Positions 48,399-56,447 of a stretch of DNA of 64,000 nt are shown here, piece by piece (the stretch's first letter is position 1; each line of letters starts with the position of its first letter). The stretch is from Pseudoalteromonas citrea. GTDB taxonomy: Bacteria; Pseudomonadota; Gammaproteobacteria; Enterobacterales; Alteromonadaceae. Both the position numbers and the translations under genes were made by a program. The notes beneath the pieces are model-generated. The model did not search any database. It was not told the DNA's origin and saw only the letters and a list, made by a program, of their open reading frames with translations. Location: assembly GCF_000238375.3 (NCBI RefSeq), contig NZ_AHBZ03000012.1, forward strand, positions 372,001 to 436,000, in the 5' to 3' direction.

Positions 48399-50726
48399 TT
48401 AAAAAGAAAACCCCCCCTGAGCTGTTAACCTAAAAAAAACATCATCGCAGCCGGGTAGCATGCGTAAAATTGGGTAAATCTGCTTGTTTACGTAATGTTC
48501 ATAGTCTATCGGCGAGATCAAAAAATCCACAGAAGGACCGCCCACAGTCATTACATAGGTTACTTTTTGACCTTTTCTGTACTTTACTGAAGGGTTTCTC
48601 ATCATGTGAATTCGAGCAGCTTTGACGTGTGGAGGTATATTTTTTGTATACATTTCGACCTCTCTACCTAATCGTTTCGAATAAAGCAACAGATCATCAA
48701 CTTCACCTGATTTGATACGGTTGACATAGCGTTCCGTTATTTGCAACACATCTCGATTTTGAAAAAAAGCTGTAAATAAGTCTCTTTGATAATTTTGTGC
48801 AACCTTGGTCCAGTCACTCCTAACTGTCTCCATACCTTTGTAAATCAACTCTTGCTTTCCCTCTCTTTCTACTTGACCAACGTAGCGCTTCTTAGACCCT
48901 TTTTGCTCCCCTCTAAGTGTGGGTAAAAAGAATGGGCTATAATGAGTTTCAAACTCAATTTCTAAGTAGCTTTGTAAATTAAAATGCTCCGCGCAATACG
49001 CTTGCCAAGCATTATTAATAAAGTCAGTAAGGTGCTTGCCAACCTCATTACAGCGGCTAGCATTCCAAGCAGGGGGAAGGCAAACAAACGTTGAGTCTGT
49101 ATCTCCGTAAATAACATCGTATCCTTGCTCTTCAATCCAAACCTTGGTTTGCTGCATAATTTCATGGCCACGTAATGTTATTGAACTGGCAAGCCTAGGG
49201 TCATAAAAACGACACCCTGTAGAGCCCAAAACACCATAAAAGCTGTTCATTATGATTTTTATAGCTTGAGATAGCATAGGATCACTGTCTGCCTTTGCCT
49301 GCTGACGCGCGAGCAGAAGGCGATCAACCAAATCAGGCAGGTGGTGCTCAGATCTAGAAAAGGCGCCACCATTAAACCCACTTACTGCGTCATAAGGGTT
49401 AGCTAAGCCTTTAATTAAACCCAGAGGATCAATCAAGAATGTGCGAATAATTGAGGGGTATAAACTCTTAAAATCGAGAACAATTACGTTTTTGAATAAC
49501 CCCGGAGTCGACTCCATAACATAGCCCCCTGGGCTATCAAAACTTAATCCATGTTCTCCTAAGTTTGGGGCGACATAACCGCTGCGATGTAACAGCGGTA
49601 AGTATAAATTCGTGAATGCCGCAACAGAACCACCCATTCGCTCCAGTTCTAACCCTGTCAACCGTGTGCGCGCGACTGCAAAATCCAATAACTTTAACTT
49701 GTTAAATATTTCCAGTACAAGTCGGCAGTCCTGTATATTATATTCAGCCAAACTTTGCTTATCTTCATTAAATTGACGAACAATTTCTTCGAGCCTGTCA
49801 TTTTGCTCAATTAATTTTCCTCGTCCTAAGACCTGTTGGGACACTTCTGATAAACGAAAACTAGCAAAGTGATAGGTCGCATTCTTTAACGTATCAATTC
49901 CATCGATAACAGCTCTACCGGAAATGAGCACGCGAACATAATTGCCTTTATAGATGTGAATAGGCTCTTGATCGCGCCCTAAGACTAAATCAATGCCAAG
50001 TGCATTGGCTCGCTCAGCAAGCACCACACAATCAAACTCTATGATATTCCAGCCAATGATAATATCTGGGTCTAGCGATTTTACTTTCGCCATTAAAGTG
50101 ACCAAAAGCGCAACTTCATCTTCTACCCATTCAATGTACTCAGCGCTTTTTTGAGGCTCGCCAATGATCACCACCCATTGCGTTTTCGCAGTCACTAAGC
50201 CAACAGAAAACAGCACGCCGTCACCACTACACTCGATATCAAGAGATAAAACTGACAGTTTTGGAATATAATGCTCATTCGATTTTAGCTGAGCGTTTGT
50301 TACCTCAGCATACCCGTCCTTATGAGTCGAAATACCTTTAACCCAGGCGCCACCTCTAATAAAGCGTTCCATAAGAAATCGATCGCAATGTCGAATATCC
50401 TCTTCATACAAAGGTATCGTTGGTTTTAAAAGTTGCTTAGCAAGAAATTGTTGATGTGAGCTTTTAAAGTAACATGCATACATACGCTCGGTGTCAAAAT
50501 GCCGTAAAGTGACTTGGCGAATATCGGTAGGCAGTTTATGTTCCTGTAGTATATTGTTCGCTTGGGTAATATCTCCTGCCCGAATAAAAAATAAAGTAGA
50601 CTCATCTTTTATGATCACCTTACAGACGCCTTGGTCTGTTTTAAGCCAGTAGCATAGTTGAAGTTGACCTTTATGATTATTCTGTTGGCGTGATAATATA
50701 AACCCAGGGTAGACAGCTTGTGTCAA
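48399..50726 (-). CDS. polB: DNA polymerase II
   Basis: Family B repair/restart polymerase, 775 residues (E. coli 783). The 3'-5' exonuclease motif LSLDIECSGDG lies near 160-170; polymerase motifs DFKSLYPSI (A), KIIMNSFYGVLG (B) and YGDTDSTF (C) are intact. The start is a TTG at 50726 preceded by GGGGAA, which gives MTQAVYPGFILSR and lines up with the E. coli N-terminus. A LexA-like box lies 30 bp upstream and is shared with dinG. Confidence 0.96.
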   Translation of the reverse strand: MTQAVYPGFILSRQQNNHKGQLQLCYWLKTDQGVCKVIIKDESTLFFIRAGDITQANNILQEHKLPTDIRQVTLRHFDTERMYACYFKSSHQQFLAKQLLKPTIPLYEEDIRHCDRFLMERFIRGGAWVKGISTHKDGYAEVTNAQLKSNEHYIPKLSVLSLDIECSGDGVLFSVGLVTAKTQWVVIIGEPQKSAEYIEWVEDEVALLVTLMAKVKSLDPDIIIGWNIIEFDCVVLAERANALGIDLVLGRDQEPIHIYKGNYVRVLISGRAVIDGIDTLKNATYHFASFRLSEVSQQVLGRGKLIEQNDRLEEIVRQFNEDKQSLAEYNIQDCRLVLEIFNKLKLLDFAVARTRLTGLELERMGGSVAAFTNLYLPLLHRSGYVAPNLGEHGLSFDSPGGYVMESTPGLFKNVIVLDFKSLYPSIIRTFLIDPLGLIKGLANPYDAVSGFNGGAFSRSEHHLPDLVDRLLLARQQAKADSDPMLSQAIKIIMNSFYGVLGSTGCRFYDPRLASSITLRGHEIMQQTKVWIEEQGYDVIYGDTDSTFVCLPPAWNASRCNEVGKHLTDFINNAWQAYCAEHFNLQSYLEIEFETHYSPFFLPTLRGEQKGSKKRYVGQVEREGKQELIYKGMETVRSDWTKVAQNYQRDLFTAFFQNRDVLQITERYVNRIKSGEVDDLLLYSKRLGREVEMYTKNIPPHVKAARIHMMRNPSVKYRKGQKVTYVMTVGGPSVDFLISPIDYEHYVNKQIYPILRMLPGCDDVFFRLTAQGGFSF

Positions 50727-50755
50727 ACCAATTCCCCATCTAAAATAACGCTCGA

Positions 50756-50775
50756 TACTGTAAGTATATACATAT
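50756..50775. promoter_or_regulatory. LexA (SOS) box shared by polB and dinG
   Basis: TACTGTAAGTATATACATAT matches the gammaproteobacterial SOS box TACTGTATATATATACAGTA at 15 of 20 positions. The left CTGT half-site is perfect and the right half is ACAT in place of ACAG. It lies 30 bp from the polB start and 22 bp from the dinG start. Both genes are LexA-controlled in E. coli, but from separate sites there. Confidence 0.7.
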
Positions 50776-50796
50776 ATATAAATTTAGGCGATTAAC

Positions 50797-52866
50797 ATGC
50801 TCTCAGATGCATTGAAGAAAACAATTCGGCAAACTCATCAACATATATCCGATAATTTAGAGGGCTACCACCCTCGTGCTAGTCAAAATTATCTTGTCGC
50901 TGAAATCGCTAAAACGTTGGCAGGCGAATATCACAAGTCACAAAAAATATGCGTTGTTGAAGCAGGCACAGGCACTGGTAAGTCTCTAGCCTATTGCCTA
51001 AGTGCTTTGCCTCTTGCATTAGCTAAAAAGAAAAAGTTAATCATTTCAACTGCCACTGTTGCGCTGCAAGAGCAATTAATAGAAAAAGAGCTGCCTTTTT
51101 TTAAAGAGCACTCAGGCTTGGACTTTAAGTTTGACCTTGTTAAAGGCCGACAACGCTATGTCTGCGTGCAAAAGCTCAATGCTGCATTAAGCGAAGATAT
51201 GGTTCAAACGTCTATGCTGCCAACCTTGTCATCGCCTTTATCTGATATGGAGCAAAAGTGTTTAAGCGATCTACAAAACGCTTATCAAAATAAAAAATGG
51301 CAAGGAGATAGAGATAGCTGGGCAGATACCATTCCCGATAAGGTTTGGAATCTTATTGCGTGTGACAAACACGCCTGTCAACGTCAAATGAAGTCTCACC
51401 ATTTATGCCCATTTCACCTAGCGCGACAAAAAATGGCACAAATGGATGTACTCGTCATTAACCACGCGCTTTTGCTTGCCGATTTAGAGCTAGGAGGCGG
51501 AAAAATATTACCCGAACTTGACGACTCGTTCTATGTGATTGATGAAGCGCACCACCTCCCACATATTACACGTGATTTTTCATCTGCCGCAGCAACCATA
51601 AAAGGCACAATAGATTGGCTAGATAAGCTGCTAAAATTTAGTGGGAAAATGTCGAATGTTATTGTTTCACAAAAAGCCATCGGTCAAAACTTTAAACTCA
51701 ATGATGCAGCCAATGATGCCAATAAAGATTTAAGAGTCGTCAGAGATATTTTAGATAAAGCAGACTTTAATTATAACGATGACGATACGTTTCGCTTTGA
51801 GCATGGTGTGGTACCTGAGTCGTTAACCGACAAAGCGAAAGATATTAGCGACGCAACCCTTGATGCACTTCGTGCTCTGTCAAAAATGCATGATGCGCTC
51901 ACGCTCGACGTCAGCGATGGTGATGTAAAACCCTACCTTGCAGATCCTCTTTTAACTGAAAGTGGTTTGTATATAAACCGGCTAGAGCAGCTGAACAAAC
52001 TTTGGTTTAGCTATGCGAGTAAAGGCGAGAGTACGCCTCATGCACGTTGGATAAAACGCTTAGAATACAAACACCACCACGACCATTTACTCTGCGATTG
52101 CCCTATTGAAGTTGGCTATTATTTAAAGGATAAACTTTGGCAAGAGTGTGCAGGTGCTGTACTTTGCTCTGCAACTTTAAGTGCAATGGGGACTTTTGAC
52201 CACTTTTCAAAAGAAAGCGGGCTACGTAACGAACCTGGCGTTAAATACATTAAAGCGACATCACCATTTGATTACCCTAATCAAGCAACCTTACATTTGC
52301 CTGTTACTGACAAAGAACCAACTGACAAAACATTTAGCGATTATTTGGCAAACATACTGCCCACTTATTTAAATAAAGATGTAGCCAACTTAGTACTATT
52401 TGCCTCTTATTGGCAAATGGACCACGTTGTAAAAATACTAAGGGCAAAAAACTGGAAGATTCTTGTGCAAGGTGAACAATCTCGCGATAGCCTATTAAAA
52501 ACACATAAAAATCACATAGACTCAGGTAAAGGAAGCGTTTTATTTGGCACCCAAAGTTTATCTGAAGGCCTAGACTTACCAGGGCATTATTTAGAAAATT
52601 TAATTATAACTAAGATCCCTTTTGCAGTACCCACCTCCCCAATTGAAGAGGCTCAGGCCGAGTTTGTACAAAGTAAAGGCGGGAATCCATTTTTATCAAT
52701 CACGGTGCCTGATGCAGCAAAGAAATTAGTCCAAAGCTGTGGTAGACTGCTGCGCAAAGAATCGGACTCTGGCCGCATAACGGTGCTTGACAGACGCTTA
52801 GTTACAAAACGATATGGCAAAGCCATGCTGGATACACTGCCACCCTTTAAGAGACAAATTGATTGA
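50797..52866 (+). CDS. dinG: ATP-dependent DNA helicase DinG
   Basis: SOS-induced 5'-3' helicase of the XPD type that unwinds R-loops and forked DNA; 689 residues (E. coli 716). Walker A is EAGTGTGKS (55-63), the DEAH box is VIDEAHHLP, and the late motif SCGRLLRKESDSG is present. Cysteines in RYVC, IACDKHAC and HHLCP fit the 4Fe-4S cluster. It is followed after 3 bp by a permease gene and then priC. Confidence 0.95.
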   Translation: MLSDALKKTIRQTHQHISDNLEGYHPRASQNYLVAEIAKTLAGEYHKSQKICVVEAGTGTGKSLAYCLSALPLALAKKKKLIISTATVALQEQLIEKELPFFKEHSGLDFKFDLVKGRQRYVCVQKLNAALSEDMVQTSMLPTLSSPLSDMEQKCLSDLQNAYQNKKWQGDRDSWADTIPDKVWNLIACDKHACQRQMKSHHLCPFHLARQKMAQMDVLVINHALLLADLELGGGKILPELDDSFYVIDEAHHLPHITRDFSSAAATIKGTIDWLDKLLKFSGKMSNVIVSQKAIGQNFKLNDAANDANKDLRVVRDILDKADFNYNDDDTFRFEHGVVPESLTDKAKDISDATLDALRALSKMHDALTLDVSDGDVKPYLADPLLTESGLYINRLEQLNKLWFSYASKGESTPHARWIKRLEYKHHHDHLLCDCPIEVGYYLKDKLWQECAGAVLCSATLSAMGTFDHFSKESGLRNEPGVKYIKATSPFDYPNQATLHLPVTDKEPTDKTFSDYLANILPTYLNKDVANLVLFASYWQMDHVVKILRAKNWKILVQGEQSRDSLLKTHKNHIDSGKGSVLFGTQSLSEGLDLPGHYLENLIITKIPFAVPTSPIEEAQAEFVQSKGGNPFLSITVPDAAKKLVQSCGRLLRKESDSGRITVLDRRLVTKRYGKAMLDTLPPFKRQID

Positions 52867-52869
52867 TCT

Positions 52870-53649
52870 ATGTTTGAACTCGCACTTGACCCAATGACTT
52901 GGGGATTACTATGCCTTGTTGCACTTGCTGCTGGCTTTATAGACGCCGTTGCTGGCGGAGGGGGGATGCTCACCGTGCCCGCATTACTTACAGCAGGCTT
53001 ACCTCCTCACTTAACACTTGGTACAAATAAACTCGCTGCAAGTTTTGGGTCAATCACTGCAAGTATTACCTATTACAAAAAGCAGTTATTTAATCCTCGA
53101 TTTTGGGCTGCTTCAGTTTTGGCGACAGCCATAGGCTCTATACTCGGCACAATCTTAGTTGATAGGTTAAGCATCGATTTTTTGAACAAGCTACTGCCTA
53201 TTATTATTATCGTTGTTGCTTGCTATAGCCTGTTTGGTAGCTTGAGCCCGACTGAATCGCATACACTGCCCGCCAAAAATAACGCACTGAAGGTTAAGCA
53301 ATGGTTGCAAGGACTATGCCTTGGCTTTTTCGATGGTTTAGCTGGCCCCGGTACAGGCACATTTTGGACTGCATCAAATAGTTTGCTGTATAAAATGAGC
53401 TTATTGCTAAACTGTGGTTTAGCTCGTTCAATGAACTTTGTCTCAAATTTTATCTCTTTAATTACCTTTGTTGCATTAGGCCATGTTAACTTTATACTTG
53501 GTATAACCATGGGCGTATTTTTAATGTTTGGTGCTTGGTTAGGCGCACATTCTGCTATCAAATTTGGCAGTAAACTTATCAAACCTCTGTTCAATACCAT
53601 TGTTATTATTTTGGCTGGAAAGTTAATAGTCGAGGCCTATTTATCATGA
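52870..53649 (+). CDS. TauE/SafE (TSUP) family membrane transporter
   Basis: Polytopic membrane protein of 259 residues with about eight hydrophobic helices. The family repeats are visible: FIDAVAGGGGMLTVPALL with PPHLTLGTNKLAASFG, and FFDGLAGPGTGTFW with a second half. Members export or import sulfite, sulfoacetate or similar organic sulfur anions; the substrate here is unknown. It is packed between dinG and priC (3-bp gap; 4-bp ATGA overlap). Confidence 0.9.
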   Translation: MFELALDPMTWGLLCLVALAAGFIDAVAGGGGMLTVPALLTAGLPPHLTLGTNKLAASFGSITASITYYKKQLFNPRFWAASVLATAIGSILGTILVDRLSIDFLNKLLPIIIIVVACYSLFGSLSPTESHTLPAKNNALKVKQWLQGLCLGFFDGLAGPGTGTFWTASNSLLYKMSLLLNCGLARSMNFVSNFISLITFVALGHVNFILGITMGVFLMFGAWLGAHSAIKFGSKLIKPLFNTIVIILAGKLIVEAYLS

Positions 53650-54245
53650 ATAATGCTTTGTTAAAACTACATAACCAAGTGGAGTATTTAGCGCAGCAAG
53701 CCGAACAATTTGATAATGCTAAGTGGTTCGCAAAAAACCGCTATATTCAAGCTCAACCGAGCTTATTTGACCGAACGGTATTTGCCACAAAAAGCCTGCA
53801 ACTAACAGATTATGTTGATGAAATAAAAGTCACGCTCACTGCTTTACCTGAACCACAAAAAAGACATGCATATGCCTTTGCCCTTGAGAAAATAGCCACA
53901 CAAATCGAAGCAGTTATCAAAGTATTAAAATCGACCTCTGTTTGGGCAAAGGAAAATAAAGTCCGCTACCCCAAAAAAACCACACCTTATCGCAATACGG
54001 TGAAAAAAATGATACAGAGCTCTCAAGAGCTCTATCAAGAGTTGTCTCAAAATCATGAATTTGAACGCAGGCTTTTGGAGATGGTTGAACTTAGGAAAGT
54101 CCAGTTAAATAGCGCGACTCCAGCACAAGCGACATCGCTCAATCAAGAAATTCTAACTCTCCATGCTAGGCTCGGCCGATGTCGAAAAGCAATCTCAGCA
54201 GCCGAAGAAAAAATCCAACTGGCTGAAAAGCAACAAACACGTTGA
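53646..54245 (+). CDS. priC: Primosomal replication protein PriC
   Basis: Replication-restart factor that helps reload DnaB at stalled forks. It has 199 residues, all helical and basic, with the N-terminal pattern LLKLHNQVEYLAQQAEQFD and the RYIQAQPSLFD segment of the family. Its ATG overlaps the stop of the TSUP gene. Being downstream of the SOS gene dinG, it may share SOS induction; that is inference. Confidence 0.88.
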   Translation: MNNALLKLHNQVEYLAQQAEQFDNAKWFAKNRYIQAQPSLFDRTVFATKSLQLTDYVDEIKVTLTALPEPQKRHAYAFALEKIATQIEAVIKVLKSTSVWAKENKVRYPKKTTPYRNTVKKMIQSSQELYQELSQNHEFERRLLEMVELRKVQLNSATPAQATSLNQEILTLHARLGRCRKAISAAEEKIQLAEKQQTR

Positions 54246-54366
54246 TATAACCAGAACCGCTTAACCTGTCTGACCTAGGCTAGGCCCATTCGGTTTTTAT
54301 TGTGTTAGTCGATAAGCACGTTATTATGGTATAAACTTAACCTAACCAACCCAGTCAGGCGGCGCA

Positions 54367-54639
54367 ATGAAACTACATGATGATGTACATAATTATTATG
54401 AAAAAATTATGCTAGATCTGCTCATTGAACGTGGGTTAAGTTCACAATATAGCGATGAAATTATGGCTGATTTTTGCTGTACCATTTTAAATCAACTCCC
54501 AGCTCGATATATTCGTTACGATGTAGATATGGCATTTTACTTACCACAGCACGAGCGTATACAAATGGAGCAACGCGTTAACATTGCGATTGATGTTGCC
54601 ATGAGTCAGGTCGCTAAAAAAAGGAAAACACTTGAATGA
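54367..54639 (+). CDS. ComFB-like small protein
   Basis: Small protein of 90 residues resembling the late-competence ComFB family: the N-terminal LHDDVHNYYEKIMLDLL and the central LNQLPARYIRYDVDMAF fit that family's NVYE and LNxLPPxY pattern. The metal-type cysteines of other ComFB members are reduced to FCCTIL. Function unknown; ComFB-like domains have been linked to cyclic dinucleotide binding in cyanobacteria. Its stop overlaps the rsmS ATG. Confidence 0.75.
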   Translation: MKLHDDVHNYYEKIMLDLLIERGLSSQYSDEIMADFCCTILNQLPARYIRYDVDMAFYLPQHERIQMEQRVNIAIDVAMSQVAKKRKTLE

Positions 54640-54803
54640 GCAATACGCTAGAAGCGGCGCCATCACACATTAAATTAGCCGTTGACTTAATCATGTTACT
54701 TGAGCAGCATGAACTTCCTCCAGAACAAGTACTCGCAGCATTAGATATTGTAAAGTCTGATTATCAGCAGAAATTAGAAAATTGTGACACAGCGAAAAAG
54801 TAG
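54636..54803 (+). CDS. rsmS: Pleiotropic regulatory protein RsmS (YbaM family)
   Basis: A 55-codon gene. The translation MSNTLEAAPSHIKLAVDLIM followed by LLEQHELPPEQVLAALDIVK matches the YbaM/RsmS (DUF2496) family, known in Pectobacterium as a regulator of secondary metabolism and virulence. In E. coli ybaM also follows priC, which supports the call. ATGA overlap with the ComFB-like gene. A hairpin with ACACAGCG/CGCTGTGT arms overlaps its last codons. Confidence 0.88.
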   Translation: MSNTLEAAPSHIKLAVDLIMLLEQHELPPEQVLAALDIVKSDYQQKLENCDTAKK

Positions 54804-54886
54804 TATTTAGCCGCTGTGTGTTCGTCACATTAACCACATAAAAAGTTCATGCCTGATCAGTACGATAGTGGTTTTGTGAGATACAG

Positions 54887-55681
54887 ATGACAACACGCTA
54901 TAAACTCTCCACCTTCTTATGCACCACTTCACTCGTAACGTTTAGCCAAACTTCATTAGCTAATAATTTTGTAGCCTTGGATCTAGCATTACCCGCAAAC
55001 TTTATTATCAACAACACTGAACCTGTTTTCGATTTCGATGGCGACGGCTGCCTCCCCAGTGCAGGGATTAGTCGTCAAGGGCTACAAAATTCTGGACAAT
55101 CTACATCCGGTAATTTAGGTTCACAATGTCGAGATGATAGGTTCTTAGAAAGCTCTAATACCTTTCATCGTTACGCTTGCCACACTAACGGTAATGGCCA
55201 ATTTTGCGGTCACTTTTACGCATTATATTTCAAAAAAGACCAAGTTTTTCCATATTTTGGTGGTGGTCATCGCCATGATTGGGAGTATGCAGCCATTTGG
55301 ACACATGATGGTATTATCACTCATGGCAGTGCCAGTGCTCATGGTGATCTAGTCACCAAAGCCGCAAACGAACTGCCATTTTACAATGGTCATTTAAAAG
55401 TGGTTTATCACAAAGATGGTTTACTTACGCACGCATTTCGCTTTGCAAAAGAACATGAATATGCCGAAAACTTTTATAACCGCTTTGTTACACCTGTTAT
55501 TGTTAGTTGGTATGAAATAAAAGGTGACGGTGTTAATAATGAAATGCTTAGAGAGAAGCTCAATCAATATGACTATGGCTCTGCCACTTTACCAATAAAA
55601 GATAGCCGCTTCTTAATTAACTTAAACAAGTTCAAACCTCAAACCTATCCTATATTCTCTACGGCTGATGTAACTAAATGA
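54887..55681 (+). CDS. Secreted Nep1-like (NLP/NPP1) protein
   Basis: Secreted protein of 264 residues. The signal peptide ends near TSLA (25). The NLP heptapeptide GHRHDWE is exact at 127-133, in the context GGGHRHDWEYAAIW. Cys98 and Cys107 fit the conserved disulfide of type 1 NLPs. In plant pathogens these fold like actinoporins, bind glycosyl-inositol-phosphoceramides and damage plant membranes. In a marine-type bacterium the target is unknown; algae or other eukaryotes are possible. It converges on an unknown gene with an 8-bp GC-rich hairpin between them. Confidence 0.92.
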   Translation: MTTRYKLSTFLCTTSLVTFSQTSLANNFVALDLALPANFIINNTEPVFDFDGDGCLPSAGISRQGLQNSGQSTSGNLGSQCRDDRFLESSNTFHRYACHTNGNGQFCGHFYALYFKKDQVFPYFGGGHRHDWEYAAIWTHDGIITHGSASAHGDLVTKAANELPFYNGHLKVVYHKDGLLTHAFRFAKEHEYAENFYNRFVTPVIVSWYEIKGDGVNNEMLREKLNQYDYGSATLPIKDSRFLINLNKFKPQTYPIFSTADVTK

Positions 55682-55685
55682 TTGT

Positions 55686-55705
55686 GAGGGAGGTTACCCT
55701 CCCTC
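55686..55705. terminator. GC-rich hairpin between the NLP gene and the convergent gene
   Basis: GAGGGAGG (55686-55693) and CCTCCCTC (55698-55705) form an 8-bp stem with loop TTAC. The stop codon of the minus-strand gene lies in the loop and its last codons (GEGG) in one arm. Neither side has a clear U-tract, so termination would depend on stem strength. Confidence 0.5.
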
Positions 55706-56143
55706 GCCATTGTGTTTATTCATCAATTTATAGTGAGCAAAGAACCGACTATCAGTTTCAGAGTGTTGAGGGCATATAAAATAGCCAACATCATCTCTTA
55801 TTGGAGTCGGTTGTAAGTGATACCCATCTTCCCAATACAGGACCGCATGGCGTATAAATCCTGAAAAATAAGAATGGTCCCACTCATAATGACAATAGCC
55901 ATGATGTTCTGATAAATAAGGTGAGTAATGCTTAATTGTTTCTTGTGGCGTATTATTTTTATAGTTCGAAAATGCCTTAGCATCTTGCTCTGCTGTTTTC
56001 TCATGAACAAAATATGCTATATCTCTACGCGGTGGTAAAGCTTGAGGCAATCCAAACTTTTCGCTAACGGATGAACATTCAACAACAAGCCATGAAACAA
56101 AATGTGCACCAATTTGATGATCCCACTTTAATGCAATGAACAT
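55694..56143 (-). CDS. Unknown protein built of two copies of one module
   Basis: Not recognised. The ATG at 56143 is preceded by AAGGAG; it gives 149 residues with no signal peptide or membrane segment. It is rich in His, Tyr, Trp and Phe. Residues 6-62 and 87-139 are copies of one unit: each starts WDH, has a hydrophobic middle, a proline stretch, then R-x-D-[IV]-[AG]-YF, 15 residues ending in F-x-x-YK. In the best 24-residue stretch 9 positions are identical. Lack of a signal peptide suggests a cytoplasmic location. It faces the NLP gene tail to tail. Confidence 0.75.
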   Translation of the reverse strand: MFIALKWDHQIGAHFVSWLVVECSSVSEKFGLPQALPPRRDIAYFVHEKTAEQDAKAFSNYKNNTPQETIKHYSPYLSEHHGYCHYEWDHSYFSGFIRHAVLYWEDGYHLQPTPIRDDVGYFICPQHSETDSRFFAHYKLMNKHNGEGG

Positions 56144-56447
56144 AATCACTCCTTAACGACAATACTGCACTGCTGATAACTCTCACGCCGAAATGTTACA
56201 AGATAATTATAATAAACATAACCATACACGCATATTATTAATAATATTTTATCGTTACTTGTTTTAACTCAAAACTCGTTAGTTTTTTACTAACAAAACC
56301 ACTTACCTTTATAACTTTGTTACAAAAAGTAACGACTGAATGTTTAACTAACAATAAAGCACGACAAATGACATGTTAATTAATTTAAAAAATAATCCTG
56401 CTAGTCAATCACTAAAAATTATTCGATAATTAATAGGCTACTGATTA
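56144..56447. other. 304-bp divergent intergenic region with three dyads
   Basis: No gene is seen. The stretch is AT-rich and must hold the promoters of both flanking genes. It contains a 16-bp perfect A/T palindrome at 56232-56247, GTTAGT/ACTAAC at 56278-56294 (5-nt spacer), and GTTAC/GTAAC at 56319-56333 (5-nt spacer). The dyads could be operators for the RND operon; no regulator gene is adjacent. Confidence 0.4.

Noticed and set aside
54246-54366. Terminator after priC
   Set aside because: ACCG and CGGTTTTTATT arms are present, but the stem is only 4-5 bp around a loop of more than 30 nt, too weak to call.
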